From the NCBI GenBank assembly GCA_964460185.1, contig CAYWTM010000001.1, forward strand, positions 62,001 to 126,000: 64,000 bases of DNA, written 5' to 3'. Below the pieces are notes generated by a model that saw only the letters and a program-made list of their open reading frames with translations, searched no databases and had not been told where the DNA came from. Below are positions 54,594-63,568 of the stretch, piece after piece; position 1 is the first letter of the stretch; each line of letters starts with the position of its first letter. The translations under genes were made by a program, and so were the position numbers. Source of the DNA: JAVJPJ01 sp040217295. Its GTDB lineage: Bacteria; Pseudomonadota; Alphaproteobacteria; Rhodobacterales; Rhodobacteraceae.

Positions 54594-55465
54594 TGGCCCC
54601 CGCCCCGGCCAGCGGGCCCGAGAACTTGCGCGGGGCCGCATGGCTGATCGCCGACATGTCGCTGAACATCTGGGCGCTGAGCATCGTGAAGGCGATGGGG
54701 GCGGAGTATTCGGCGGCCCAGATCGTGTTCTTGCGGGTTGCGGTAGGGCTGGTGGTGATCGCGCCTTGGGCGTGGCGCGACCGGGCGCGGTTCGCGGGTT
54801 TGGCTCATCCCTGGTTGCACCTGCTGCGCGTGGGATTGTCGTCGGTCACGCTGGTCGCCTCGTTCTTTGCCATTGCACGCGTGCCCTTTGCGACCTTCAC
54901 CGCCATCAATTTCACCCGGCCCGTATTGCTGATGGTGCTGGCGGCGCTGCTGTTGAGCGAGCGGATCACCACGCGCCGATGGCTGGCGGCGGCGCTGGCG
55001 TTCGGCGGGGCGCTTGTGGCCGTGGGGCCGGGCGGCGTGGCTGTCGACGGCGCCGCGCAAGGGTGGGGATTGGCCAGCCTGTGCCTCGCGGTGACCACGG
55101 GCACGCTGGCGGTGATCCTGACGCGGAGGCTGAAGGGCACGCCGGAGGTGGTGATGATGCTGATCTATACGGGCGGCATCGCGGCAGTCATGGCGCCGTT
55201 GGCGGCGCTGTCCTGGGTTCCGGTGGCACCGGGAGACTGGCCTGTCCTGCTGCTGGTCGGTGTCTTCGCGCAGGCCGCGCAGCTGTGTTTTCTGAGGGCT
55301 CATTGGCTGGGCGACGCAAGCGTGCTGGCGTCGGTGTCCTACCTGTCGCTGGTCCTGTCGACGGCGGCGGGGTACCTGGTGTTCGCCGAGGTGCCGGGAT
55401 GGCCGCTGCTGGTGGGGGCTGCGCTGATCGTCTTGGCCAATCTGGCGATTGCCCGCCCGAGATAG
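54593..55465 (+). CDS. DMT-superfamily (EamA) permease
   Basis: Drug/metabolite transporter family protein, 290 aa, ten predicted TM segments in two EamA repeats. Repeat 1 begins 'GAAWLIADMSLNIWALSIVKAMG' and repeat 2 'GWGLASLCLAVTTGTLAVILTRRLKG'. Conserved 'FFAIARVPFATFTAINFTRPVLLMVLAALLLSERIT' (in part) ends repeat 1. Translationally coupled to the PIG-L gene. It may export a product or by-product of the pathway (inference). Confidence 0.88.
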   Translation: MAPAPASGPENLRGAAWLIADMSLNIWALSIVKAMGAEYSAAQIVFLRVAVGLVVIAPWAWRDRARFAGLAHPWLHLLRVGLSSVTLVASFFAIARVPFATFTAINFTRPVLLMVLAALLLSERITTRRWLAAALAFGGALVAVGPGGVAVDGAAQGWGLASLCLAVTTGTLAVILTRRLKGTPEVVMMLIYTGGIAAVMAPLAALSWVPVAPGDWPVLLLVGVFAQAAQLCFLRAHWLGDASVLASVSYLSLVLSTAAGYLVFAEVPGWPLLVGAALIVLANLAIARPR

Positions 55466-55993
55466 CTGCGTGACACTTGGCGGACATGTGGTGTCAGGCA
55501 AGGCCGAACCAGTCGCGGCGCGGCAATCGGCACGGGCCGTCATCCGGCGCCGACGCCGGGGCATTTCGGGTCTTGGCCGCGGTGGACCGGCCAGGCACAG
55601 GCTTTGGCCCGATTTCGGCATCCGTGATGGATGCGCCACGTCCCGATACGGATGCGGACCTCGAGAAACCTGCGGGCAGCAAAGGCCTGAAATCTCCGCG
55701 TCTTTCTGTCAATAATAAATAAAACAATGGCTTGGGGGTGGAACATCAGCCGCCGCGCCCTCATGTGAACCCTATGACCCAGTGATTACACACACCGCGA
55801 GTTGATGGTCTGGCATATGACTTGCCGCGATGATCAGCGCTTGTCCCCGATCCCGACCGCCAGATGGCAACACGGCGCCGCACGGGGACCATCGCGCGCC
55901 AGGCCCCTTCATGTCCAAAGGCGATTGCGCCTGCCCGGTCCGGGCGGGTGGCCAGCCTTGCGCGCATTGCAATCCGACAAAGGAGACAACACC
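55466..55993. other. Intergenic region, 528 bp, no confident gene
   Basis: Downstream of the DMT permease there is a weak stem, TGACAC (55471-55476) with GTGTCA (55491-55496), without a U-run. A very A/T-rich patch at about 55708-55728 probably marks a promoter. A 77-codon minus-strand reading frame (55494-55727) starts in that patch but has no clear ribosome-binding site or recognisable family. The last 15 bases hold the AGGAG of the coiled-coil gene. Confidence 0.45.
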
Positions 55994-56281
55994 ATGAACA
56001 CCACCGAAATCAACATCGACAAGCTTCAAAGCCAACTCGACGCATGGAAGGCAGACGTTGCCAAGCTTGAAGCAAGGGCCCGGTCCGCAAACGCGGACGC
56101 ACAGCTTGCGTATCTGCGCGAGGTCGATGACCTGAAGGCCAAGTACGCAGAAGCGGAAACCAAGCTTGATCAGCTTCGCAAGGCGCAAAAAGGCGCGTCT
56201 TCCGATGTGATGGACGGAATCACGTCGGCCTGGCGCGACCTCGGCAACGCCGTCGGCAAGGCCGCAAGCCGGTTCAACTGA
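55994..56281 (+). CDS. Small coiled-coil protein (sll1863-like stress family)
   Basis: Soluble 95-aa protein dominated by a coiled coil at residues 5-68: heptads are visible in 'NIDKLQSQLDAWKADVAKLEARA' and 'YLREVDDLKAKYAEAETKLDQL' (parts). A short amphipathic tail follows, 'GITSAWRDLGNAVGKAASRFN'. This layout resembles the sll1863-type stress-response proteins, of unknown function. AGGAG eight bases before ATG 55994 fixes the start. Located 104 bp upstream of the FNT channel gene and probably part of the same stress-related group. Confidence 0.72.
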   Translation: MNTTEINIDKLQSQLDAWKADVAKLEARARSANADAQLAYLREVDDLKAKYAEAETKLDQLRKAQKGASSDVMDGITSAWRDLGNAVGKAASRFN

Positions 56282-56384
56282 CCGGTCTCGGCGCTCGCAA
56301 GACGGCTTGATCAAGGACCGGTGGGCCAATGGCGCCCCCCGGCCCACCTTCAGAACTACCAGACCAAATGCGGGAGGCTTATTT

Positions 56385-57215
56385 TTGACCAAGGTCAAGA
56401 AGTCCAACGCTGCGACCAACACCAACGAAGAAGACCAGGTGGAACGCACGGCAAAGCTGCCGTCGCGCCTGATCTACGAAGTCATCCGGCGTGACGGCGA
56501 GGAAGAACTCGACCGGACCATGAAGGCATTGCTGTTTTCGGGCGTCGCAGCCGGCCTGTTGATCAGCGCATCGCTTCTGGGCGAGGCCATCCTGGTGGCG
56601 CATCTGCCCGAGAGTTCCGGCAGCTTCCTGATTGAAAACCTGGGGTATTCCTTGGGCTTTCTCCTGGTGATCGTCGGACGCCTGCAGTTGTTTACGGAAA
56701 ACACCATAACCACGGTCCTGCCGCTGGCGGCTGACCCGGTGCCCGCCATGTTCGCAAAGGTCGCACGCCTGTGGCTTTCGGTTCTGGCGGCCAATGTGGT
56801 GGGCGCAACCTGCGCGGCGCTTTTTCTGACGCAAAGCGGGGTCGTTGAGGGGGCCGTGTTCCAGGAGATTGTGAACATCTCGGAACACGCGACCGGTTTC
56901 ACCGGCACAGAGGCATTCCTGAAGGCCATCCCCGCGGGCGTCCTGGTCGCCGCCATCGTCTGGATGCTGCCCAGTGCGCAGGACTCCAAGTTTGCGCTGA
57001 TCGTGGCTTTCACATGGCTGATCGCGGCCGGGGATTTTCTGCACATCGTTGCCGGAACGGTCGAGGTCGCGACGATGGTCATCGTTGGCGGACTGTCGTT
57101 TGTCGATGCTCTGTTCCGGTTTTTCTTGCCGGTGCTGGCCGGAAATATCGTTGGCGGGACGCTGGTCTTTACGCTGCTCGCCTGGGCTCAAGTCAAAGAG
57201 GAGGTTATTCAATGA
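56385..57215 (+). CDS. Formate/nitrite transporter family channel
   Basis: FNT (FocA/NirC-like) membrane protein, 276 aa, six TM helices. A charged N-terminal tail (about 45 residues) precedes 'ALLFSGVAAGLLISASLLGEAIL'. 'LGYSLGFLLVIVGRLQLFTENTITTVL' contains the family's L-F-T-E-N pore loop (in part). 'VVGATCAALFL' and 'VLAGNIVGGTLVFTLL' provide the second half. The TTG at 56385 is the start because GGGAGG ends seven bases before it. ATGA-coupled to the PRC-barrel gene. Members of this subgroup are annotated as formate/nitrite permeases, but the substrate here is unproven. Confidence 0.85.
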   Translation: MTKVKKSNAATNTNEEDQVERTAKLPSRLIYEVIRRDGEEELDRTMKALLFSGVAAGLLISASLLGEAILVAHLPESSGSFLIENLGYSLGFLLVIVGRLQLFTENTITTVLPLAADPVPAMFAKVARLWLSVLAANVVGATCAALFLTQSGVVEGAVFQEIVNISEHATGFTGTEAFLKAIPAGVLVAAIVWMLPSAQDSKFALIVAFTWLIAAGDFLHIVAGTVEVATMVIVGGLSFVDALFRFFLPVLAGNIVGGTLVFTLLAWAQVKEEVIQ

Positions 57216-57988
57216 CCGCATCAAAAACCGAACACACCGATGAAACCGGCATCGCAACAGGGGGCCCTGCCTTCTTTGCGATGACCGACATGCTGCGCTA
57301 CACTGCCACCGCGAAAGACACGCGCTTTCCCATCACCGAGCTGTTCTTTGATCCCGAGCAAGGTATCTTGCGCTTCGTCGCACTGGATGTTGGTGGCTGG
57401 TTCGAGCGGCGCGAGGTGATTGTATCGGCCCAGTTGATGGGCAAGCCGGATCATACCACCCGCGAATGGCCGGTCCAGATCAGTCCCGAGGCGATTGAAA
57501 AGGCCCCCGAATGGACAGATCCCAAAACGTTGGAGCGGATGCAATTGGCCGCCACGCCGTTCATCATGGTCGGTCCCTTCGGCGGACAATTCGGCGCCGT
57601 CGCCCCGCCTGCGCCCGACGAGGCGCAAGAGACGACACAGACGCCGGGCAACCTCAAGGTCGACGGGTTCGAACGGCTCGGTGACTGGGTCGGGCTGCCT
57701 GTCGTCGGGCAGGACGGTGACGTTGGCACCCTCATCGATTTTCTCTTTGAACCCGAAACCGATGAGCTGTCGCATCTGGTGATCGACACCGGCAAGATCT
57801 TGGCCCGCCGGCAGATGGTCGTGCCCTACGACCTGGTATTCCACCTGGCCCAGGACGGTACACATGTGGTGATGAATGTGACCGAAGCCCTGCTCCGCCA
57901 GGCGCCACCGCTTGAGCATTTCGACAAGGTGAGCCGGTCCTGGGTGGATACACTGCGCACCTACTATCAACTGGCGCCACGGCTTTAG
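57212..57988 (+). CDS. Double PRC-barrel domain protein
   Basis: Cytosolic protein of 258 aa with two PRC-barrel-like domains. The first is at about residues 23-95 ('FFAMTDMLRYTATAKDTRFPITELFFDPEQGILRFVALDVGGWF', in part) and the second at about 155-225 ('RLGDWVGLPVVGQDGDVGTLIDFLFEPETDELSHLVID', in part). A low-complexity acidic linker joins them (about 125-145). PRC barrels bind RNA, proteins or photosynthetic reaction centres. Tight coupling to the FNT channel suggests a regulatory or scaffolding role for the channel (inference). Confidence 0.82.
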   Translation: MTASKTEHTDETGIATGGPAFFAMTDMLRYTATAKDTRFPITELFFDPEQGILRFVALDVGGWFERREVIVSAQLMGKPDHTTREWPVQISPEAIEKAPEWTDPKTLERMQLAATPFIMVGPFGGQFGAVAPPAPDEAQETTQTPGNLKVDGFERLGDWVGLPVVGQDGDVGTLIDFLFEPETDELSHLVIDTGKILARRQMVVPYDLVFHLAQDGTHVVMNVTEALLRQAPPLEHFDKVSRSWVDTLRTYYQLAPRL

Positions 57989-58247
57989 GGTCAGGTCTTC
58001 GTGCCGGGCGACATGTCCTCCGCATGGACATTGCCTGCGGTTCAATGTTGCTCGGCGCGGTTCAGCTTGACGCGGGTTAGACCGGAAAGGCCCCGTCCCC
58101 GGCCCAGGCGGGTGCGCAGCCAAGCGTGAAGGGCGGCGCAGTTCTGCGGGCTTCGCATACGCCTAAAGCGGGGAACGGGCCGATCGCGTCGTCGGAAAGG
58201 CAGATGCGACGTCTCCGCGCTGTTGTGCACCCGCCACCTTAAGTGCG

Positions 58248-60611
58248 TCATCGACGCGCGCCGCTGGTCAGTCCGTGCACCGATGCGACAAGTGCATCCC
58301 TGTCGATCCGGAAATGCCGGTAGAGATCTCCGATCGTGCCGGTCTGACCGAAATGCTCTACCCCGTGCGATATGGTGCGATGTCCGGCGACGGAGCCGAG
58401 CCAGCCAAGCGTCGCCGGATGCCCGTCGATGACCGTGACAATCGAACAATGGCGCGGCAACCCGCCCAACAGGAGTTCAACATGGCTGACCGCAGCCGTG
58501 TTTCCCCGGGCACGTTCCCGCTGCGCAGCGGTCCATCCCGCAATGAGACGATCGGCCGATGTCACCGCCAGAACGCCGACATCGCGGCGCGCCTCGGCAA
58601 GTTGGCCCGCGGCGGCGATGGCCTCGGGGGCAACGGCCCCCTGGTACGCGATGACGACCTCGCAGTTCGGGCCGGGCTCACGCAGCCAGTAGCCACCATC
58701 AATGGCGCCTTGTCGAAACGCGTCATCCTTGCGTTTGCCCGGTTGCTCGATGGGATTGGTTGTCAGGCGGAGGTAGACCGACCCGCCCGTTTCGTCCCGC
58801 AGCCAGGTCCGCTCATCCGGGTCCCCCTCGCCATCACGCTGCATGTAATCGAACGCCCATTCCATGATGACAGCAAGCTCGTCAGCAAAGGCGGGCTCAA
58901 AACTGGCCAGCCCATCCTGGGCCATTCCGGTCAGCGGTGTGCCGATCGATTGGTGCGCGCCGCCTTCGGGTGCCAGAGTGATCCCCGAAGGTGTGCCCAC
59001 GATGATGAAACGGGCGTCCTGGTAGGTGGCATAGTTCAGCGCATCGAGGCCGCGATGCACGAAGGGATCATACACGGTTCCGATGGGAATCAATCGTTTG
59101 CCCCAGAGACTGTGCGAAAGGCCTGCCGCCGCCAACAGAAGAAACAGGTTCATTTCGGCGATGCCCAGTTCCAAATGCTGCCCGTCGGGCGCGAATTCCC
59201 ATTTCGCGGTCGAAGGGATGCGCGCCTCCATGAAGGCGTCCGCCTGCGCCGAGCGGGCGAAAAGTTTGCGCCGGTTGACCCATGCACCCAGACTGGTGGT
59301 GCCCGTCACGTCGGGCGAAGTCGTGAGGATGCGGCTGGCGAAATCGGTGTCCGCACGCGACAGATCGTCGAGGATCTTGCCAAACGCCGCCTGGGTCGAC
59401 ATTTCGCGATCCGCCCTGATCGTTATCGGCGGAACCTCAAGTCGCGCATCGGAATACCGACGTTGCACATCGGCGAAGAACGGCACGCCCGCAAGAAAGC
59501 GGCGAAAGGCAACCGGATCATCCACCGCCGCAAAAGGCTCCCATTCCTGCCCTTCCGGCACCCTCATCAGCCGTTGCCAATCGGCCATTTGCTGTTTGGT
59601 CATCAGCCCGCCGTGGTTGTCCTTGTGCCCGGCTATGGGCGTTCCCCAGCCCTTGATGGTGTAGGCCAGAAAACAGGTTGGCCGGTCATGGTCTATGGCC
59701 GCAAACGTCTCGGCCATGGTGGCGACGCAGTTGCCGCCAAGGTTTTCCATCAAGGCGGCCAAGTCGGTGTCGCTGCGCCGCTCTATCAGCGCTGACACAT
59801 CGCCTTGGTCGCCCAGGTCGTCCATCAACCGTTGACGCCAGACAGCACCACCCATGAAAGTCAGGGCCGAATATTGCTGGTTCGGGCATTCGTCGATCCA
59901 TTGACGCAGCCTGTGGCCGCCGGGCTCTTCGAAGGCCGCACGTTGCAAGACACCGTACTTGATGCGGACGATGTCCCAGCCAAAGGCGTCAAAGATCTTC
60001 TCGATCCGTTCGAACAGGCGTTCGCGCACGATCCCGTCGAGCGATTGTCGATTGTAGTCAATGATCCACCAGCAGTTTCGCAGATCGTTTTTCCAGCCTT
60101 CCTGAAGGGCCTCGTAGATGTTGCCTTCGTCCAGTTCGGCATCGCCAAGAAGGGCAATCATGCGCCCTGCCGGCGCGTCGGCGCCCCATGGTTTGGCGGT
60201 AATGTAGTCTTGGATCAGCGACGCGAAGGACGTGATGGCAACGCCAAGACCAACGGACCCGGTCGAGAAATCCACATCATCGGTGTCCTTGGTGCGGCTG
60301 GGGTAACTCTGCACGCCGCCATAGCCGCGAAAATTCTCCATGCGCGCGCGCGACAGGTTCCCCATGAGGTACTGGATCGCGTGGAATACCGGACCGGCAT
60401 GGGGCTTGACCGCGACACGGTCCTCGGGGCGCAGGACGGAAAAGTAGAGGGCCGACATGATGGACACCATGGAGGCGGAGCTGGCCTGGTGACCCCCGAC
60501 CTTGATCCCGTCTGCCTTTGGGCGAATGTGGTTGGCGTGGTGGATCATCCAGTGCGACAACCACAAAAGCCGCTGTTCCACTGTTTTGAGATGCGCGTGA
60601 TCGATTTTCAT
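58248..60611 (-). CDS. AceE-like homodimeric TPP-dependent enzyme (transketolase/E1 superfamily)
   Basis: Thiamine-diphosphate enzyme of 787 aa with the domain order of homodimeric pyruvate dehydrogenase E1 (AceE, usually about 890 aa). The TPP motif is 'LLGDAELDEGNIYEAL' at 155-170 with 'IDYNRQSLDG' following (metal Asn187). The N-terminal 'GGHQASSASMVSIMSALYF' and 'SYPSRTKDTDDVDFSTGSVGLG' match AceE positions. The pyrimidine domain has 'LELGIAEMNLFLLLAAAGLS', with the catalytic Glu. No E2 or E3 gene is present, and the gene is the last of a TRAP operon. It may decarboxylate or transfer a 2-oxo acid from the imported compound rather than feed the central PDH complex. The ATG at 60611 has GAGGG seven bases upstream. 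Confidence 0.82.
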   Translation of the reverse strand: MKIDHAHLKTVEQRLLWLSHWMIHHANHIRPKADGIKVGGHQASSASMVSIMSALYFSVLRPEDRVAVKPHAGPVFHAIQYLMGNLSRARMENFRGYGGVQSYPSRTKDTDDVDFSTGSVGLGVAITSFASLIQDYITAKPWGADAPAGRMIALLGDAELDEGNIYEALQEGWKNDLRNCWWIIDYNRQSLDGIVRERLFERIEKIFDAFGWDIVRIKYGVLQRAAFEEPGGHRLRQWIDECPNQQYSALTFMGGAVWRQRLMDDLGDQGDVSALIERRSDTDLAALMENLGGNCVATMAETFAAIDHDRPTCFLAYTIKGWGTPIAGHKDNHGGLMTKQQMADWQRLMRVPEGQEWEPFAAVDDPVAFRRFLAGVPFFADVQRRYSDARLEVPPITIRADREMSTQAAFGKILDDLSRADTDFASRILTTSPDVTGTTSLGAWVNRRKLFARSAQADAFMEARIPSTAKWEFAPDGQHLELGIAEMNLFLLLAAAGLSHSLWGKRLIPIGTVYDPFVHRGLDALNYATYQDARFIIVGTPSGITLAPEGGAHQSIGTPLTGMAQDGLASFEPAFADELAVIMEWAFDYMQRDGEGDPDERTWLRDETGGSVYLRLTTNPIEQPGKRKDDAFRQGAIDGGYWLREPGPNCEVVIAYQGAVAPEAIAAAGQLAEARRDVGVLAVTSADRLIAGWTAAQRERARGNTAAVSHVELLLGGLPRHCSIVTVIDGHPATLGWLGSVAGHRTISHGVEHFGQTGTIGDLYRHFRIDRDALVASVHGLTSGARR

Positions 60612-60662
60612 TGTGGTTCCCTCATCCTTCCCCATCTGCCTGCGGTCGCGGATTTGACCGGA

Positions 60663-61961
60663 TCAGAAGAAGACGTCGGGCAGAAAGGTTGCAATCCCCG
60701 GAATGGCCAGAAGCAGGGCCAAAAGGATGATCTGGGCGATCACATAGGGGATGACCCCACGATAAATCGCCCCAAGCCCCAGTTCTGCCAACTGACCCTT
60801 GATGACAAAGATGTTCATGCCGATGGGCGGTGTTATCAGTCCGACTTCAATTGCAACCACGACAAGGATGCCAAACCAGATCGGATCGTAGCCCAGCCCG
60901 ACAACAACGGGAAAGAACACGGGAACGGTCGCCAGCATCATTCCTATGCCGTCCAGGAAACATCCGGCGACCAGATAGAAGGCGAGGATCAGCAAGATGA
61001 CCGCAATGCCGGGGATCTCGCGGACTTCGATGGCCTCGACCAGCATGACCGGAACGCGAGCCTGGATGATGAAATAGGCAAAAAACGTGGCCCCAAGCAC
61101 GACGAAGAACAGGCTGGCGGCGGTCGTGACGGTTTCCCTGAGAGAGGCCATCACGCCCGCAGCCGTCAAGCGCCCGAAGGAAAAGCCGATCACAAAAGCC
61201 AGTGCCACACCGACAGAGGCCGCCTCGGACGGTGTGAACCAGCCAAGATAGATGCCGCCGATCGTGATCGAAAACAGCGCCACGACCTCCCAACCGCCAA
61301 GGATCGTCTTCAGCCGGTTTGCCGTCATCGGGACGGGCGGCGGCGCCGATCCGGGGCGCAGGTGAATAACGATATAGGTCGCGGCAATGTAGAGCAGAGT
61401 AAGCAAGAGCCCCGGCAGCAGCCCCGCCGCGAACAGATGCGCCACCGATTGGCCGGTGATCAGGGCGTAAATGACAATCACGACGGACGGTGGGATCAAG
61501 ATGCCAAGCGTCCCTCCGGCAGCGATTGCCCCGCCGACCAGCGACGGCGAATACCCGCGCTTGAGCAGGTCGACGCCGGCGACACGTGACATCGTGGCCG
61601 TCGTGGCCAGGGAAGACCCCGACACCGCGCCGAGTGCAGCAGAGGCGGCAATGGTCGCCATCGCCTCGGACCCTCGCGCGCGGCCGAACAGGGCAGTTGA
61701 CGCCGAAAACAGTCGGTCGGTCATCCCGGACTGCACCGCAAGCGCGCCCATCAGCACAAAAAGCGGGATGACCGAAAAGGTGTATTCGGTACCGATCTGC
61801 AACGCCGTCGTCCCCAAGGTGTACCAAACGCCGAAAGGCGACGAAATGAACAGGTAGCCGATCACGCTGGTCAGCCCCAGAGCGACCGCCACGGGCACAC
61901 GAACTGCAAGCAAAACCAATGAGGCCACAATCGCAAGTGAGCCGACAACGACAGGATCCAT
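60663..61961 (-). CDS. dctM: TRAP transporter large permease (DctM)
   Basis: Large TRAP membrane subunit, 432 aa, about 12 TM segments. Family signatures: 'EYTFSVIPLFVLMGALAVQSGMTDRLFSA' (in part), 'ALGAVSGSSLATTATMSRVAGVDLLKRGYSPSLVGGAIAAGGTLGILIPPSVVIVIYALITGQSVAHLFAAGLLPGLLL' in shortened form (the G-S-S-x-A-T and I-P-P-S motifs) and 'GLITPPIGMNIFVIKG'. The start ATG 61961 follows the dctQ gene by 19 bp. Sodium-coupled uptake of a carboxylate delivered by DctP. Confidence 0.93.
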   Translation of the reverse strand: MDPVVVGSLAIVASLVLLAVRVPVAVALGLTSVIGYLFISSPFGVWYTLGTTALQIGTEYTFSVIPLFVLMGALAVQSGMTDRLFSASTALFGRARGSEAMATIAASAALGAVSGSSLATTATMSRVAGVDLLKRGYSPSLVGGAIAAGGTLGILIPPSVVIVIYALITGQSVAHLFAAGLLPGLLLTLLYIAATYIVIHLRPGSAPPPVPMTANRLKTILGGWEVVALFSITIGGIYLGWFTPSEAASVGVALAFVIGFSFGRLTAAGVMASLRETVTTAASLFFVVLGATFFAYFIIQARVPVMLVEAIEVREIPGIAVILLILAFYLVAGCFLDGIGMMLATVPVFFPVVVGLGYDPIWFGILVVVAIEVGLITPPIGMNIFVIKGQLAELGLGAIYRGVIPYVIAQIILLALLLAIPGIATFLPDVFF

Positions 61962-61980
61962 GTGTAAATTCCGTTCGAGT

Positions 61981-62463
61981 TCAGTGCCGCAGAAGGGCCG
62001 ACAGGTCGATTGCGGCGACGAGGGCAGCCAGACACAATCCCGCAAGGATCGGCCCCCAGAACACGAGCTTGCTGAGCCTCAGATCATCCGTCAGATCGCC
62101 GAATTGAATGACATCCGAAGCCTGCGCCCAGCTCACGTAGATCAGCAGCAGCAAGAATGCCAAAAGCATCGCTGCCGCGAACACCTTGAGCACAAGCACG
62201 ACCGCCGGCGTCACAAGTTGGTCGATTGCATCAATGGTGATGTGGGCCCGCTGCCGCGTCGTTTCTACAAGCCCGAAGAATATCGAGACACACAAACATA
62301 TGCGGATGATCTCGTAAGCCCCGTGGACCGCAAACCCGAAAAGGGTGCGTCCGGCAATGTCGGCCAGAACCACAACCGCCATGACGACGATTGCCAGTGC
62401 AGATACCGCCGCCGGCAATCTCATGGCATACAGCATCAGTTTGCCGGCGGAAGAGTGGTTCAT
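61981..62463 (-). CDS. dctQ: TRAP transporter small permease (DctQ)
   Basis: Small four-TM TRAP subunit, 160 aa. 'AIVVMAVVVLADIAGRTLFGFAVHGAYEIIRICLC' (in part) contains the typical D-x-x-x-R before the first loop and the 'E' in TM2. 'QRAHITIDAIDQL' is the conserved DctQ cytoplasmic segment (R/H-x-x-I-D). Its start overlaps the dctP stop by 4 bp (ATGA). Forms the scaffold for DctM. Confidence 0.92.
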   Translation of the reverse strand: MNHSSAGKLMLYAMRLPAAVSALAIVVMAVVVLADIAGRTLFGFAVHGAYEIIRICLCVSIFFGLVETTRQRAHITIDAIDQLVTPAVVLVLKVFAAAMLLAFLLLLIYVSWAQASDVIQFGDLTDDLRLSKLVFWGPILAGLCLAALVAAIDLSALLRH

Positions 62464-63458
62464 TGTGCTGCGGCCGCGCTGAGGCGATCGAACACTTCTT
62501 GGGCGGGCAAACCGTTGCCCTCATACTCGGCAATGACCGTTTCCGCATACGCAGAGAACGCCGCATCGAAACGGGCCTGCTCGTCCGCGCTCAACTCGAC
62601 AAGCTCGATCCTGCCCTCGACTTCGCCCCAGACACGCGCCTCGGCGTCGTCGTAGATCCGACCACCTGTCTGCGCCGCGATCCGGCCGGTCGTGCTGTCG
62701 ATGATCGCCTGCAGATCGGCTGGCAGATCCGCATATGATTGCGGGTTCATCACCATGGCGAAAGTTCCGGTGCCGATGTTGATATCATTGGCAAAGGCGA
62801 TTTCATCGATGAAGCGGAAGGATTGCGCTGCTTCGATCGATGTTGCGATCCCGTCGATGATCCCGCGTGCAAGGGCATCGCCCATTTCGCCAGGAGGGAC
62901 GGCAACCGGAACGCCACCGACCGCCGAGAGGCTGCCACCGATGATCGAGCCCGGATGGCGGATGCGCAGTCCCTGCATATCTTCCATTGTCGCGATCCTC
63001 GCTTCGCGGGTCAGCACACGGATCGGTGCGGCAGCCACGATATACAGAAGCCTGACACCTTGATGTTCAGCAGCAAGGTAGTCTTCGGTCAAATCTGCAA
63101 GCGCGAGGCTGCCTTGTTCGCCGCTCGTGATCATGTTTGGCAGATAGGAAAGCTCCGTCAACGGGAACCGGCCGGGCGTCAGACCATGAAGATGATACGC
63201 CAGGTCCGCGGCCCCGCTGCGTGCGATGTCGTATTGCGCGGGCGGCGGCCCCATCTGTCCGGCCGGGAAAATCTCGATCATCAAGCGGCCCTCTGACAAT
63301 TCGGCCACTTCATCGGCCCAACGTTCGAGTTCGAGCGACATGATATTCTGGGGGGGAAGGAAGGTTGATAGTGAAAGGGTGATCGCGTCTTGTGCCTGCG
63401 CTGTCGCGCCCCAAACCATCACTGCTGTAGCCGCAAGGGCCCCTGAAATTCTAAACAC
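62460..63458 (-). CDS. dctP: TRAP transporter solute-binding protein (DctP family)
   Basis: Periplasmic binding protein, 332 aa. Signal peptide 1-22 ('VWGATAQAQ'). Mature start 'DAITLSLSTFLPPQNIMSLELERWADEVAELSEGRLMIEIFPAGQMG' (in part). The DctP hallmark 'MEDMQGLRIRHPGSIIGG' contains the Arg that pairs with a ligand carboxylate, and 'ARGIIDGIATSIEAAQSF' is the second lobe motif. The ligand is thus likely an acid. First gene of the dctPQM-E1 operon, divergent from the RidA-like gene. Confidence 0.92.
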   Translation of the reverse strand: MFRISGALAATAVMVWGATAQAQDAITLSLSTFLPPQNIMSLELERWADEVAELSEGRLMIEIFPAGQMGPPPAQYDIARSGAADLAYHLHGLTPGRFPLTELSYLPNMITSGEQGSLALADLTEDYLAAEHQGVRLLYIVAAAPIRVLTREARIATMEDMQGLRIRHPGSIIGGSLSAVGGVPVAVPPGEMGDALARGIIDGIATSIEAAQSFRFIDEIAFANDINIGTGTFAMVMNPQSYADLPADLQAIIDSTTGRIAAQTGGRIYDDAEARVWGEVEGRIELVELSADEQARFDAAFSAYAETVIAEYEGNGLPAQEVFDRLSAAAAQ

Positions 63459-63510
63459 TTTTCTCTCCCTGATTCGCTTGTTGCCGTCACCTCAAATTTA
63501 GGAAAGTAAC

Positions 63511-63524
63511 TTGACTATTGTCAA
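63511..63524. promoter_or_regulatory. Small dyad in dctP/ridA-like divergent promoter
   Basis: TTGACTATTGTCAA, two 5-bp arms around TATT, in a 110-bp divergent region. TTGACT also resembles a -35 box for the plus-strand gene, with a weak TTTACC 16 bp downstream (63533-63538). Possible operator; no regulator gene for this cassette is in the window. Confidence 0.35.
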
Positions 63525-63568
63525 TGCTACTGTTTACCTGCAGCTATGCAGGGCAGGAGAAACACCAC

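Noticed and set aside
55494..55727. 77-codon minus-strand frame in the gap after the DMT permease
   Set aside because: No Shine-Dalgarno, no recognisable family, and third-position bias is weak; cannot be separated from chance.
58042..58449. 135-codon minus-strand frame overlapping the end of the TPP enzyme
   Set aside because: Arg-rich, overlaps a strong gene in another frame and has no ribosome-binding site.
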